Shown piece by piece: positions 46,801 to 56,038 of a stretch of DNA of 64,000 nucleotides; within the stretch, counting starts at the first letter, position 1, and the number at the start of each line of letters is the position of its first letter. This DNA comes from Gimesia chilikensis (lineage in GTDB: Bacteria > Planctomycetota > Planctomycetia > Planctomycetales > Planctomycetaceae). A program made the translations under genes and the position numbers. The notes below the pieces were generated by a model that saw only the letters and a program-made list of their open reading frames with translations, searched no databases and was not told the origin of the DNA. The stretch covers positions 2,306,501 through 2,370,500 of the forward strand of contig NZ_CP036266.1 in NCBI RefSeq assembly GCF_007744075.1, written 5' to 3'.

Positions 46801-46947
46801 CTGTATTTCGATGTAAGGGGGAGCAAACTCGGGAAACACGTCGAGTGGCATTTCGGGGACCATGCGGAGTCCTCCGACGATCAACAGCAGTGACGCTGCC
46901 ACTACTGCGACACGTAATTTCAAGGCTGTTTCGACAAGCCACCGCAT
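43819..46947 (-). CDS. CzcA/CusA-type heavy-metal RND efflux pump
   Basis: 1042 residues, the usual HME-RND length. The N-terminus is [20 protein letters not shown], with the family phrase [20 protein letters not shown]. The helix 4 proton-relay region is [18 protein letters not shown] near residue 400. Periplasmic phrases include VIWGQRD-like [15 protein letters not shown], and helix 10-12 phrases include [20 protein letters not shown]. Exports metal cations such as Cu, Ag, Zn, Co or Cd, or related compounds; this VVDDA variant does not fix the metal. It forms a tripartite complex with the adaptor 69 bp upstream and the OMF downstream. Confidence 0.93.
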   Translation of the reverse strand: MRWLVETALKLRVAVVAASLLLIVGGLRMVPEMPLDVFPEFAPPYIEIQTEAPGLSAEEVENLVTFPLENALIGTPGLETLRSKSVLGLSSIRLLLTDKADLYQTRQLVQERLAVETPRLPAVALSPVILQPLSSLSRMLKIGMWSDSLSQEEMSELAVWSVRPRLMAIPGVANVAIWGQRDRQLQVMVDVDQLRAHQVTLDSVLRSAGDAVVLDAGGFVDTPNQRMAVRQLSPVRGPEDLAKTVVSFNAGAPLRLGDVADVRIGSPPAIGDAIINDQLGLLLIVEKQPAANMLEVTRQVEETLDLLRPGMQGVEIDSTIFRPATFIERSINNLTHALVIGCVLVVIILVAFLFDWRTAVISLTAIPLSLISAVLLIYWWGMTINTMVIAGLVIALGEVVDDAVIDVENIVRRLRLNQGLEQPRPAFRVVLEASLEVRSAIVYATAIIILVFLPIYFLEGLPGSFFRPLAVGYVLAILSSLLVAIIVTPALSLLLLPRKHLKDHEPPLTRWLKIPYRRILPWFALRPATAIGILTLSFAGSFLIFQNQGQELLPNFQETDFLMHFVEKPGTSIEAMDRITIEASKELRAIPGVRNFGSHIGRAQVADEVVGPNFTELWISIDESVDYDKTLDEIQKVIDSYPGLYRDVLTYLRERVKEVLTGTSSSIVVRIYGPDLDKLRTQAKQVAKVMGDIDGVNNLKVEPQVLVPQVDVRLKPEAAERFGLTPGQVRRAVTTLLRGTKVGEIFENQVKLDVMVWGTEKSRTDLTALSELRIDLPSGGQVPLKDVAEIGIAPAPNEVKRESGSRRIDVTCDAQGRDLGSVARDIEAAVSQMPFDRGYHPEFLGEYATLQASQNRLLMLGGIALIGIILILYIDFQSVRLTSMVCLTIPFALIGGIVAVSISGGVLSLGSLVGFITVLGIAARNGIMLVSHYRHLQDEEGVPFGLELVVRGAEERLAPILMTVLTTSLALLPLVISGNKPGHEIEYPLAIVIMGGLVTSTILNLFLLPPLYLLWGRHQTAEEGSKTADLPPVQSRFPESAT

Positions 46948-47016
46948 TGTTCTCTCCGTTCACGCTGTTCAATCAAGGTGCTGACAGTGACGTCCACGCT
47001 GTTTTGTATCAATCAG

Positions 47017-48312
47017 TTATTTGGCAAAGCCGAATTCGGTTCCCATCAGTTCTGCGGCACCAGCGGTGACGATTTTTGTTCCGGCGTCAGGCCCACGCAG
47101 GATGGCGATCCGGTCCTGGTCAACCCAGCCTGCTTCTACGCGGCGACGGGCAAACTCGTTGTCCCCCAGTCGCTCGTAAACCCACTGTCCGCCGTAGACG
47201 TCGTAAATCAGTGCCGACCAGGGAATCGATTTCACGTTTGTTTTGCCTTTGAGAGGCACCGTGACGGAGACCTTCTGTCCTGGACGATAACGCTGGCTGT
47301 GGTTGTCGATTTCATAGTAGAGATCAACGGCGGACGAGAGCGGTAAGGCGGTCGGGGGCAGAGAAACCGGTTTGCCCATCACGTCCTGCTGGGAGAAGTG
47401 CCCATCCAGCAGAGTAATGCGAACGGGTTGACCTGCATCGATTTCATCCAGCTCACCTGCATAGACGGGGACTTTCACCCAGAGCTGTTCGGAGTTCATC
47501 ACCTCAAACAGGGGCGCTCCTGCAGAAATCAGCTGGCCGGGCTGGACGCTGGTGGTGCGCACGATGCCTGCCAGGGGCGAGCGGATGGTCATCGGTTTCA
47601 ATGTGCCTGCTGCTTCATCGAGCTGAATATGATCGACCAGTTTCTTTCTGCTCCTGGCGGCTGCCAGCACTTCCTCGGCGAGTTTCATTTGCGCCTGGGC
47701 ATCATCGACGGCTTTCCTGGTGCCGACGTTGTTCTGCAGCAGACGTTGTGATCGCTCTAACTGGATCCGGGCGGCTTCCTGCTGTACCAGAGCCTGTTGC
47801 AGTTGTCCCTCTGCATCAATCTGTGACTGGGCGACAGCTGCTTTCGCTTCTGCAAATCGGATGCGTTCGGCTGGAGTCAGCACGGCACGCTCCGGCGAGA
47901 GCAGGGGGAGCAGCTCCAGAATCGTTTCGTCTTTGGCGACACGTTGTCCGACCTGGGGAAATGCATGTTCGGGGGGATGATTTAGAGTACCTGCCAGGGG
48001 AGCGGAGACAATGACCGCTGCGCCGGTGGGGAGCACCATCTCGGCTCCATACGTACGGGTGCGGGGCATGTCGCGTACTTCAACGGGGGCCGTTTCAATT
48101 CCCAGACGTTTGACTGCGATCGGGCTGAGGGTGATGATGTTCAGGTCGGCTTCGTTCAACGTCTTGCTGGTTTGGGAGTGTTTTGATCCATGGTGTGATT
48201 TGCCTGAGTGGGAATCTGATTTGTTCTTTTTCTCCGGAGCCCAGAACAGGAAAATCAGTCCGGTCAGCAGACAGCCTATCAGGAACACAGGTGTTTCTTT
48301 CAATAACTGCAT
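47017..48312 (-). CDS. CzcB-like efflux adaptor with His-rich N-terminal linker
   Basis: 431 residues. A single N-terminal membrane helix (about 8-25) is followed by a His/Ser/Lys-rich segment (SDSHSGKSHHGSKHS, about 32-46), a likely metal-binding stretch. Then come the lipoyl halves (SAPLAGTLNHPPEHAFPQVG and RSPLAGIVRTTSVQPGQLIS), an alpha-hairpin (about 150-240), a barrel (WVKVPVYAGELDEIDAGQPV) and a membrane-proximal domain (GPDAGTKIVTAGAAEL). The His-rich linker and the adjacent two-component genes support metal efflux. Order RR-HK-adaptor-pump-OMF, spacing 48 to 180 bp. Confidence 0.92.
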   Translation of the reverse strand: MQLLKETPVFLIGCLLTGLIFLFWAPEKKNKSDSHSGKSHHGSKHSQTSKTLNEADLNIITLSPIAVKRLGIETAPVEVRDMPRTRTYGAEMVLPTGAAVIVSAPLAGTLNHPPEHAFPQVGQRVAKDETILELLPLLSPERAVLTPAERIRFAEAKAAVAQSQIDAEGQLQQALVQQEAARIQLERSQRLLQNNVGTRKAVDDAQAQMKLAEEVLAAARSRKKLVDHIQLDEAAGTLKPMTIRSPLAGIVRTTSVQPGQLISAGAPLFEVMNSEQLWVKVPVYAGELDEIDAGQPVRITLLDGHFSQQDVMGKPVSLPPTALPLSSAVDLYYEIDNHSQRYRPGQKVSVTVPLKGKTNVKSIPWSALIYDVYGGQWVYERLGDNEFARRRVEAGWVDQDRIAILRGPDAGTKIVTAGAAELMGTEFGFAK

Positions 48313-48360
48313 ATCAGATTACTTTCTACCCGCTGTGCGTGGCGATTATATCGCCCTGGA

Positions 48361-49815
48361 TCAGGCGGAATGATTTGATTGAAAGTCGGCTGTGGAATTT
48401 CGACCGGGTGAACTCTGTCTGGTAGATTGTGCCTGGCTGGAGACGGGGAGCCGAATCGTGACCCGTGTTCCCTGCCCCGGTTGACTCTGGATTTCGATGC
48501 TGCCTCCATGCATCCCGACGGCTGCCCGGGCAATGGAAAGACCCAGCCCGCTACCTCCCCCGGAAGAGGATCGCGATGGATCCACCTGGTAAAAACGATC
48601 GAATAAAAAGGGGAGGTCATCAGCGGAGACACCGATGCCTGTGTCGGCAATTTGAATCAGAGCCGTATCCATCTGACAGCTGAGAGCCACGGAGACTTCA
48701 CCACCAGCTGGCGTGTATTTGATGGCATTTTCCAGCAGATTGAAGAAGACCTGACTCAAGCTGATGTCGTCCCCGAGAACTTCACAGTTTGAGATGAAGT
48801 GGGGCTTGAGTGAGATCGACTTTGATTCCGCCAGCGGTTTGATCTGTTCGCAGACATCCAGCAGCAGGGCATCGAGTTGAATCGGATCGTGCTGGCAGGT
48901 GATAATACCTGCATCGTGCCGACTCAGGTTGAGCAGCTGGTCAGCGAGTTTACTCAGTCGTGTTATTTCTTCGAGCATCACAGCCAGCGTCTGTTGATAC
49001 TCTTCAGGGGTACGTGTGGCCCGCAGCGCTGATTCGGCTTCCAGGCGCAGGGTTGCCAGTGGTGTGCGGATTTCATGAGAGGCATCTGCAGTGAAGCGTC
49101 GAATCTCGTGAATGGCCCGCTCGAGGCGGGCAATCAACGAATTCAGGGCGAGCGTGAGCTGACCGATTTCATCATCGGGATTGGTAACAGGAATCCGATG
49201 GTCGAGATTCGAAATATCGATGGTGTGTGTTTCATCCACAACCTGCTGTACCCGGCGGAGTGCCCGACCCGCCAGGAACTGACCGCTGCCGATTGCCACC
49301 AGGATCGCCACGGGTAACAGCAGGGCAACGACCCATTGTAAGGCCGCCTGGTCTCTATAGAGAGGCTGCAGCGAGGTCATGACGCGGACGTCCAGTTCTC
49401 CAAAGCTGCTTGGCATTCTGGTGCTGGCGAGGCGGTAAGGACCGAATCCCTCCAGGGTGACTGTCTGAAACTGGTTGCCTGATGAAGCAGATGTGTTTTG
49501 AGTAATTTCAGGGACCGGCGTGATTGTCGTCGCACTGGAAAAAATGATGTTTCCGTCGGGATCGGTGACAAGGAATTCGTAGAAATCATGTTGGGAAAAA
49601 CGGGCAGCCGCCTGGGATTCGAACATGGTGGCGCTGTTCGCCAGGGCGACTTCGAGTCCGATTTCGCGGAGTTCTTCGCGGAGTCCGTTGTCGGTACGCG
49701 AGAGAACCTGTTCGCGGACCAGCAGGCAGAGCACGAAAGAAAAGATGCAGAGCATGATCGCCAGGGCGAGTGCATACCAGAGTGTTAATTGCCAGCGGAT
49801 GGAAAGTCGCTTCAT
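48361..49815 (-). CDS. Sensor histidine kinase (heavy-metal/envelope type)
   Basis: 484 residues. Helix 1 about 9-32, a periplasmic sensor loop of about 130 residues, helix 2 about 160-183, then HAMP. HisKA: FTADASHEIRTPLATLRLEA with the phosphorylated His near 247. HATPase: N-box NLLENAIKYTPAGGEV, G1 ADTGIGVSADDLPFLFDRFY, G2 GSGLGLSIARAAVGMHGG. This is the layout of CusS/CzcS-type kinases. The start overlaps the response regulator's stop by 4 bp (ATGA), so the two are translationally coupled. It should autophosphorylate in response to periplasmic metal or envelope stress and drive the downstream efflux genes. Confidence 0.95.
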   Translation of the reverse strand: MKRLSIRWQLTLWYALALAIMLCIFSFVLCLLVREQVLSRTDNGLREELREIGLEVALANSATMFESQAAARFSQHDFYEFLVTDPDGNIIFSSATTITPVPEITQNTSASSGNQFQTVTLEGFGPYRLASTRMPSSFGELDVRVMTSLQPLYRDQAALQWVVALLLPVAILVAIGSGQFLAGRALRRVQQVVDETHTIDISNLDHRIPVTNPDDEIGQLTLALNSLIARLERAIHEIRRFTADASHEIRTPLATLRLEAESALRATRTPEEYQQTLAVMLEEITRLSKLADQLLNLSRHDAGIITCQHDPIQLDALLLDVCEQIKPLAESKSISLKPHFISNCEVLGDDISLSQVFFNLLENAIKYTPAGGEVSVALSCQMDTALIQIADTGIGVSADDLPFLFDRFYQVDPSRSSSGGGSGLGLSIARAAVGMHGGSIEIQSQPGQGTRVTIRLPVSSQAQSTRQSSPGRNSTADFQSNHSA

Positions 49816-50486
49816 GGCTGTTCTCCCAGGCGATAGCCTTCTCCCCGGATCGTATGCAGAATGGGGGCCTGATCGGGGGCTTCAATTTTTTTTCGCAGCT
49901 GATTGATCTGGACTTCGATGACGTTGGTCCAGGTCGCGGTTGGTTCCTTCCAGACATCGCGGGCAATCATCTCTCGCGAGACCACCTGGTCGGCATGGGA
50001 CATCAGATAGGCCAGCAGTTCCAGCTGCCGGTTCTGCAGGTCAATGGAGCGGCCGGCCCGCTCGACCGTGCGGGAGAGAAGATTAACCGTCAGATCCTGC
50101 CAGGTCACGATTTGTTCGACCGGATTCTTTTCCCGTCGCAGCAGGGCACGGATTCGGGCCAGCAGTTCATCCAGGGCGAAGGGTTTGACCAGATAATCAT
50201 CTGCTCCCATATCGAGGCCTGTGACCCGGTCCTCGATGGAATCGCGGGCAGTCAGGATCAGGACGGGAGTCCGCGATCCCGTCTCGCGGAGTGCCTGGAG
50301 CCAGTTCAGGCCAGAACCATCGGGCAGCATCAGATCGAGGATGACCAGATCCACGTCGGCGTTCATCTGCCGTGACGCCTGGGACAGCGATTCTGCAGGT
50401 TCGGCCTGGTATCCCGCTTCGTTCAGCGCGCGGACGATGCTCCGCAGGAGATTCGTTTGATCTTCAACTACCAGTATCTGAGGCAT
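49812..50486 (-). CDS. OmpR-family response regulator
   Basis: 224 residues. Receiver domain: ILVVEDQTNLLRSIV with acidic pocket residues, the phosphoacceptor Asp in VDLVILDLMLPDGSG near 52, and the conserved Lys in YLVKPFALDELLARI. The C-terminal winged helix matches the OmpR/PhoB type (LQNRQLELLAYLMSHADQVV, VWKEPTATWTNVIEVQINQL, HTIRGEGYRLG). First gene of the minus-strand efflux operon; it should bind a direct repeat in front of its own operon. Close in layout to CusR/CopR/CzcR. Confidence 0.95.
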   Translation of the reverse strand: MPQILVVEDQTNLLRSIVRALNEAGYQAEPAESLSQASRQMNADVDLVILDLMLPDGSGLNWLQALRETGSRTPVLILTARDSIEDRVTGLDMGADDYLVKPFALDELLARIRALLRREKNPVEQIVTWQDLTVNLLSRTVERAGRSIDLQNRQLELLAYLMSHADQVVSREMIARDVWKEPTATWTNVIEVQINQLRKKIEAPDQAPILHTIRGEGYRLGEQP

Positions 50487-50655
50487 TCCGGTGAGGCCCT
50501 GTTCCGTCTCTGAAGCTGCTGTGTTTGGTGACTGACTTGATTATCGACCAATGTAGGCGCAGTGAGAAGTCGCTTTCGCGTCATCTAAACTCGAATTAAT
50601 CTCCCGGATTGAGCGAAATGGACGGGAGCCGGGAGACGATTTTTCGACTTGCCTG

Positions 50656-50684
50656 TTGACATACAACTGGCATGCCAGTAGCTT
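50656..50684 (+). promoter_or_regulatory. Promoter with 14-bp palindromic operator for the GntR operon
   Basis: TTGACA (50656-50661, consensus) and TAGCTT (50679-50684), 17 nt apart. The spacer is filled by a perfect palindrome ACTGGCATGCCAGT (50666-50679), flanked further out by TGACAT and ATGTCA. A repressor here would occlude RNA polymerase; autoregulation by the adjacent GntR protein is the obvious inference. Confidence 0.65.
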
Positions 50685-50743
50685 GAATGTCAGTTTGATT
50701 GATGTCTCCCGCCAAAGAAACGGTCCCGTCAGAGGAAACATCG

Positions 50744-51421
50744 ATGTCGCAATCCCGTCCTGTCATGCAACGCACGTCGTCCCCGTTATCGCTCAAGGAG
50801 CAGGCTTACGGGGATCTCAAACGTCTGATTCTTTCTGGTGAGCTCCCCGCAGGAACCGTGCTTTCGGTGCGGCAGCTGGCGACGCAACTGGAGATGAGCC
50901 GGACCCCGGTGCATGCAGCCATTGAACGCCTGGAAGCGGATGGACTGGTAACACTCGCACCCCAGCAGGGAGTGGTGGTTTGCGAACTGAGTATTCAGGA
51001 TATTGCCAATCATTATGAGATCCGTCAGGCACTGGAACCGTATGTAATGCGGCGGATGGCGGGCAAACTCTCCCCGGAACAGATCGCGTTGCTCCGCGAC
51101 AATCAGGCGCGAAACAAAGCAGCCGTCAGAGAGCAGCGGATTGACGATCTGGTGAAGATCGACGCCGATTTTCATCAACTGATCTGCCATTTCTTTGGGA
51201 ACGATGAAATCATCGATGTGATGCAGCGGCTCAGTGACAAAGTCTATCATGTGATTTATCGGATTACGCAGAAGTACCCCCAGCGCGCCAGTGAATCGTT
51301 TGACGAACATCAGGCGATTCTGGATGCCCTGGAATCCGGAGAGGCCGAGAAGGCCTCGCAGCTGGTCTATGATCATCTGGAAGATGGTTTACGTCGGTTT
51401 CGACCAGTCGATTCCCTCTAG
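50744..51421 (+). CDS. GntR family transcriptional regulator, FCD subfamily
   Basis: 225 residues from ATG 50744 (AGAGGA 7-8 nt upstream); an upstream in-frame ATG at 50699 has no site. N-terminal winged helix about 16-85: LKEQAYGDLKRLILSGELPA, SVRQLATQLEMSRTPVHAAI, RLEADGLVTLAPQQGVVV. C-terminal all-helical FCD domain with the metal-site pattern: Asp and His in IDADFHQLI, His in SFDEHQAIL, His in VYDHLEDG. Such regulators usually sense organic or sugar acids (lactate, gluconate, uronates). The next gene starts 18 bp after its stop, so it very probably regulates its own operon with the DUF1592 and DUF1552 genes. Confidence 0.93.
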   Translation: MSQSRPVMQRTSSPLSLKEQAYGDLKRLILSGELPAGTVLSVRQLATQLEMSRTPVHAAIERLEADGLVTLAPQQGVVVCELSIQDIANHYEIRQALEPYVMRRMAGKLSPEQIALLRDNQARNKAAVREQRIDDLVKIDADFHQLICHFFGNDEIIDVMQRLSDKVYHVIYRITQKYPQRASESFDEHQAILDALESGEAEKASQLVYDHLEDGLRRFRPVDSL

Positions 51422-51439
51422 AACAGGAAAGTGACAAGC

Positions 51440-54076
51440 ATGCGCTCTACTCTGAAAGCGGTTGTAGTGGTGTTCTGTCTGTATGAGCTGTCTGGCGGTG
51501 GCTCTCTGCAGGCTGCGGAGGGTTCGCGGGTGACCCGTGATCTGCAGGTTCTGTACACGTTTGAAGCAGGCCAGGGGGATCTGATTCAGGATCGTTCGGA
51601 GGTCGGGGAACCTCTGGATCTGAACATTAAGAATCCGTCAGAGATCAAGTGGCAGGAGGGGGCATTGACCGTCAAGGGGTCGGCCCGGATTCAGTCCGCA
51701 GAGCCGGCCGGTAAACTCATCAAAGCACTTCGACGGGCGAATGCATGCACTGTCGAGGCCTGGTTGAAACCGGCCCATGATCGGCAGAAGGGGCCCGCGC
51801 GGATTGTTTCACTGTCGCGTGATCCGAATCAGCGTAATCTGACGCTGGGGCAGGAGGGCAGGCGCTATGATGTGCGTTTGCGGACAACATCCACCAGCGG
51901 GAACGGCATACCTTCCATGACGTCTCCGGATCGACTGGCCCAGCCGCGGCTGACGCATGTGGTCTATACCCGCGACCCGGCGGGAAAGGCACTGCTGTAT
52001 GTGAATGGAAAGTTGCAGGCCGAGAAACGAATTCGGGGGAACCTGTCCAACTGGGATCAGTCCTTCTCACTGACACTGGCCAATGAAGCGACCGGCGATC
52101 GTCCCTGGCAGGGGGATCTGTTTCTGGTCGCCGTTTACAGTCGGGCGCTGACCAAAGCGGATGTTGAGCAGAATTATCGCGCGGGAGAAAAGGGGAAACC
52201 TTCCGAGCAGGATCTGTTGGCGCTGGCCCAGGCGAAGCAGAGAAAGCTGTTTGAAACGAAGGTCGCACCGCTGCTGGCACAGAACTGCCTCGAATGTCAT
52301 GACGCCGCCAGCCGGAAAGGGGGGCTGGACCTCTCGCACAAAGCGACGGCCTTCGCGGGTGGGGAGAGCGGAAAAATCATCGTGCCGGGGTCAGCGGAGA
52401 AAAGTCTGCTGTGGGAACAGATCGTCTCGGGTGATATGCCGCCCGGAAATACGCCCCTCAAGCCGGCTGAGAAAGCGTTACTCAAAGAGTGGCTGAATGG
52501 CGGCGCACACTGGTCGGTGAACATGATTGACCCCGCCATCTATAACGGGAACAGCAGTGCGCAGGAGATCTGGGTGCAGCGGCTGACGATTCCGGAATAC
52601 ATCGAAACGGTCAAGAGCACTGTGGGGGTGGATATCAGTAAAGAGGCGTACGAACTGCTGCCGCCCGATTTGCGGGCCGATGGTTTCAGCAATACCGCGT
52701 ACAATCTGAATGTGGACCTCAAACATGTGCAGGCTTATGCACGGCTGGCGGAACTGATTGTCCAGCGAATGGACGTCCTGAAATTCGCGCGGCGGTTTTC
52801 CAGTTCGCGGAGTCTGAATACGGATGCCACGATGCGAAAGTTCGTGGGGGCGATGGGACAGCGGCTATTCCGTGGTCCACTGGACGAGCGTGAGATTACG
52901 AACTTCAGCGGGATCGCGACGACCGTGGCCAGCGCTGGAGGCACCTATGAAGAGGGAGTCTCGCTGATTGTGGAAGCGATGCTGCAGTCGCCGCGGTTCA
53001 TTTATCGGATTGAATCGCAACGAGGGGACGGGGTGGCGTTTACCGCCGGGAATTTTGAACTGGCATCGCGATTGAGTTACATCATCTGGGGCGGACCTCC
53101 CGATGAGGAACTGCTCAAGGCGGCGCAGGCAGGGAAGCTGACCGATGAGGATGTCTGTCGGAAACAGGTGGCGCGGATGCTGAAAGATCCGCGTGCGGTG
53201 GAACGCTCGGCTCAGTTTGTTTCCGACTGGCTGAACCTGGATCGGCTGGCCAACATGCGACCCAACGAGGTGCGGTTCCCGGAATGGGATCCGCAACTGG
53301 GGCTGGATATGCGTGAGGAGACACTGGCGTTCTTCAAGGAGATTGCCTGGAGGGAGAACCGACCATTGTCAGATCTGTTCAATGCCCAGGTGACCTTCGC
53401 GACGCCACAACTGGCCCGGCATTACGGTTTGACACCGCAGGGCCAGGGGCTGCAGCGGTACGATCTGTCGAAGGTTCCCGCACGAGGCGGCTTGCTGACG
53501 CAGGGGAGCATCCTCACGATGGGTGGGGATGACGCTTCGATGGTGACCCGCGGGCTGTTTGTTTTGAAAGATCTGCTGCGTGGCGTGATCGGTGCACCGC
53601 CGCCGGGCGTGGATACTACACCGGTGCCTTCGCGACCGGGACAGTCACAAAGGATGATCGCCGAAAAGCGGATGGCCAACGAGGCGTGTGCGGGCTGTCA
53701 TACGCGGTTTGAACCGCTGGCATTCGGGCTGGAGCAGTTCGATGGCATCGGTGCGTTTCACGAGATCGATGAATATAGGAACCGACTGCGGAGCGATGGA
53801 GAAATCCTGGTTCCGGGGACGGCGAAACCGGTGGCATTCAGCACGCCTGCGGAGTTGATGGATCTGCTGGCCGAAAGCGAGCGAGTGCGTGAAACGATCA
53901 CCTGGAAGCTGACGCAGTTTTCGCTGGGGCGCCCGCTGGGTCCTGCGGATGCGTCGACGGTACAAAAAATTCATGAAACGTCCCAGCAGGGGGGCGGTAC
54001 CTATCCGAGTCTGCTCACCGCGATTGTGATGAGTGATCTGGTGCAGAAAGTGCGTACCGAGGTGAAGAGTGACTAA
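51440..54076 (+). CDS. LamG-PSCyt1-DUF1587/1592/1588/1585 secreted haem protein
   Basis: 878 residues from ATG 51440 (AGGAAA upstream; GTG 51431 is too close to that site). Signal peptide about 1-26. LamG/concanavalin domain about 30-245 (TVEAWLKPAHDRQKGPARIV, HVVYTRDPAGKALLYVNGKL). PSCyt1 haem: NCLECH near 282, with distal SGDMPPGNTPLKPAEK. Then DUF1587, DUF1595, DUF1592 (SLIVEAMLQSPRFIYRIES, FELASRLSYIIWGGPPDEEL), DUF1588 with a second haem motif (ACAGCHTRFEPLAFGLEQFD, near 750) and a C-terminal DUF1585. Paired with DUF1552 downstream. An exported c-type haem enzyme of unknown substrate; the LamG suggests binding to a polysaccharide or surface. Confidence 0.92.
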   Translation: MRSTLKAVVVVFCLYELSGGGSLQAAEGSRVTRDLQVLYTFEAGQGDLIQDRSEVGEPLDLNIKNPSEIKWQEGALTVKGSARIQSAEPAGKLIKALRRANACTVEAWLKPAHDRQKGPARIVSLSRDPNQRNLTLGQEGRRYDVRLRTTSTSGNGIPSMTSPDRLAQPRLTHVVYTRDPAGKALLYVNGKLQAEKRIRGNLSNWDQSFSLTLANEATGDRPWQGDLFLVAVYSRALTKADVEQNYRAGEKGKPSEQDLLALAQAKQRKLFETKVAPLLAQNCLECHDAASRKGGLDLSHKATAFAGGESGKIIVPGSAEKSLLWEQIVSGDMPPGNTPLKPAEKALLKEWLNGGAHWSVNMIDPAIYNGNSSAQEIWVQRLTIPEYIETVKSTVGVDISKEAYELLPPDLRADGFSNTAYNLNVDLKHVQAYARLAELIVQRMDVLKFARRFSSSRSLNTDATMRKFVGAMGQRLFRGPLDEREITNFSGIATTVASAGGTYEEGVSLIVEAMLQSPRFIYRIESQRGDGVAFTAGNFELASRLSYIIWGGPPDEELLKAAQAGKLTDEDVCRKQVARMLKDPRAVERSAQFVSDWLNLDRLANMRPNEVRFPEWDPQLGLDMREETLAFFKEIAWRENRPLSDLFNAQVTFATPQLARHYGLTPQGQGLQRYDLSKVPARGGLLTQGSILTMGGDDASMVTRGLFVLKDLLRGVIGAPPPGVDTTPVPSRPGQSQRMIAEKRMANEACAGCHTRFEPLAFGLEQFDGIGAFHEIDEYRNRLRSDGEILVPGTAKPVAFSTPAELMDLLAESERVRETITWKLTQFSLGRPLGPADASTVQKIHETSQQGGGTYPSLLTAIVMSDLVQKVRTEVKSD

Positions 54077-54168
54077 GCTGGTGGAACTTCTTGTTTGGAA
54101 ATTACTGGTGTCCTGATCTCAGGCGTTTATCATATTTGCATTATCAACCACAGGCGGGAGACGTTTCT

Positions 54169-55596
54169 ATGAGTCATGTGCTGCTCAATCGTCGGATGTT
54201 GCTGAAGGGACTGGGGTCGGCTGCGATCGGCTTACCGCTGCTGGAGGAGATGATTCCGTCCAGCCTGGCCGCTGCGGCGCAGCCACAGGTTCCGGTGCGG
54301 GCGTTTAACGTCTTCTTTGGTCTGGGAATTCCCGCTCCGCTGCAGACTGAAGGCTTCGACGATGTGCTGGAGCCGCTCAAACCGCTGCAGGACAAGCTGC
54401 TGATCATGCGGAATGTGGATCAGGTGCGCTGCGATGAAAAAGGGATCAACGCCCATTACGACGGTGCTTCCGGTGCCTTTACGGCTGAGCCGCCCGATGG
54501 GGAAGCCAAAGCGGGCGGGCCGTCGATTGACCAGGTGATTCGTCAGACGCACTACCCGAAAGGGCTACCGAGCGGGATGGTGCCGACGCTGATGGGGGGG
54601 ACGTTCTTCCGCCGCAGCCGCGTGGGCCGTTATGTGCACAGTTACAACATGGACGGCACGGTGGCCGCGACGATTCAGGAAAAGCCCCGCGATCTGTTCG
54701 AGCGGGTGTTCGGGACGGTTTCTGCCGGAGGTTCGGGGAACGATGCAGCGCAGCGACGGCTGCGCCGGAGCGTGCTGGATACGGTCGTGGAGGATTACCG
54801 GTTCTATACGGGACAGAATTCGCCCCTCGGTTCGGCATCGAAAGCGCGGGTGGCCGATCACCTGGACCGGATTCGCGAATACGAACGGCGGGCGTTTGCG
54901 ATGCAGCACAAGAACCGGAATGCACCAGAGCCGCCGCCCCGTTCGAAGATTCCGCATGGCGGTCCGGCTGATCCGGGCGGGCAGGGGATTGACATCACGG
55001 TGGATGAACTCACCAGCGAATGGCGACTGCTGGCGGACATTTATGCCCTGGCAATTCAGATGGATCGGGTCCGCTTCGGTTCGCTGACGTTCCTGGCGGC
55101 GGGCGAGCGGATTCGTCTGACCGGCGATTACGAGTATAACGGCGAGAAACGCTGGACGTTCGATGATCCGAGCCAGTTGAGAGCGAGTGGCGACAAAGGC
55201 TGCAGCCACGAGTGGTGGCATAAGTTCAACGAAAAGAAAAAGAACGAGGCCCTGCGGGCACACGCGCATCTGAAGATGCGGGAGGTTTCCTATTTCCTGC
55301 AGGCGCTGAACAGTGCCGATGCCCGGGAAGCGAACGGGCGGACGATTCTGGAGAACTCGCTGATCACGATCTCAACCGAATCCGGCGACGGGCGGCACAA
55401 CGATGTGAAACGCGAACTCTCGGGCGTGTTCCATTGTATTACCGGTGCCAATGGCCGGTTCAAGACCGGACAGATCATGGACGTGGGCCAGGAGGGGCTG
55501 GACGTGTATAATACGCTGCTGGACGCCTTCGGTGCGAAGGTGAAACTGGGACCAGCGAAACGTGACGCGACGGCTGTGGATGCGATCCGTGCTTGA
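54169..55596 (+). CDS. DUF1552 family protein
   Basis: 475 residues from ATG 54169, with GGGAG 8 nt upstream; a longer frame is open to 54091 but lacks a site. It has a twin-arginine/export-type start (LNRRMLLKGLGSAAIGLPLL). DUF1552 (PF07586) landmarks: GIPAPLQTEGFDDVLEPLKP, GGPSIDQVIRQTHYPKG, ADHLDRIREYERRAFAM, GSLTFLAAGERI, CSHEWWHKFNEKKKNE and STESGDGRHNDVKRELSGVF. The family nearly always follows a DUF1592-type cytochrome, as here (92 bp gap). It is likely the exported partner subunit, probably of alkaline-phosphatase-like fold by analogy with DUF1501. Confidence 0.93.
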   Translation: MSHVLLNRRMLLKGLGSAAIGLPLLEEMIPSSLAAAAQPQVPVRAFNVFFGLGIPAPLQTEGFDDVLEPLKPLQDKLLIMRNVDQVRCDEKGINAHYDGASGAFTAEPPDGEAKAGGPSIDQVIRQTHYPKGLPSGMVPTLMGGTFFRRSRVGRYVHSYNMDGTVAATIQEKPRDLFERVFGTVSAGGSGNDAAQRRLRRSVLDTVVEDYRFYTGQNSPLGSASKARVADHLDRIREYERRAFAMQHKNRNAPEPPPRSKIPHGGPADPGGQGIDITVDELTSEWRLLADIYALAIQMDRVRFGSLTFLAAGERIRLTGDYEYNGEKRWTFDDPSQLRASGDKGCSHEWWHKFNEKKKNEALRAHAHLKMREVSYFLQALNSADAREANGRTILENSLITISTESGDGRHNDVKRELSGVFHCITGANGRFKTGQIMDVGQEGLDVYNTLLDAFGAKVKLGPAKRDATAVDAIRA

Positions 55597-55680
55597 GGGG
55601 CGTGCCAGGCCAGTTACTATCATGGTGTTTGTGAATAACCTGTTCCTGATTTACTAAAACCTCCGAAATAGAATAGCCCC

Positions 55681-55977
55681 ATGGTCGGTATTCAAGATGA
55701 ATTTCTGCCTTTGAGTGTGATCTCGGGATTTCCTCCTGTACTAGCTCCGGAAGATGCTCTCGCGCTGATTCGTCGGTGCCGGGAACAGCAGGTGCGGGTG
55801 CTGGGGATTGATGGCTTTCATGTGTTTGATCAGAGTCAACAGCCTGACATGGGGGAAAGTATCGACTATTCCAGGCTGGGTGATACTGTTGAGGACTGCT
55901 GGAACGCAGCCGAACAGTTTCTGTCTGAGCGAATGCGGAGCGGGTTATATTTTGAAGTGGTGACCGCGGACCAGTAA
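55681..55977 (+). CDS. Small protein, possibly Imm40-like immunity protein
   Basis: 98 residues. The segment LAPEDALALIRRCREQQVRV, then LGIDGFHVF and DTVEDCWNAAEQFLSE, is similar in layout to Imm40-type immunity proteins (helix, G-x-D-x-h strand, terminal amphipathic helix). The match is by eye only. No Shine-Dalgarno precedes the ATG; a TAGAAT hexamer ends 6 nt before it, so a leaderless start is possible. First of four small plus-strand genes. Confidence 0.6.
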   Translation: MVGIQDEFLPLSVISGFPPVLAPEDALALIRRCREQQVRVLGIDGFHVFDQSQQPDMGESIDYSRLGDTVEDCWNAAEQFLSERMRSGLYFEVVTADQ

Positions 55978-56038
55978 GGGATCCACTGTCCTTTGCGGTG
56001 GTTGAGCTATCTGCCCTTGATATGTACTGGTACTGGGA

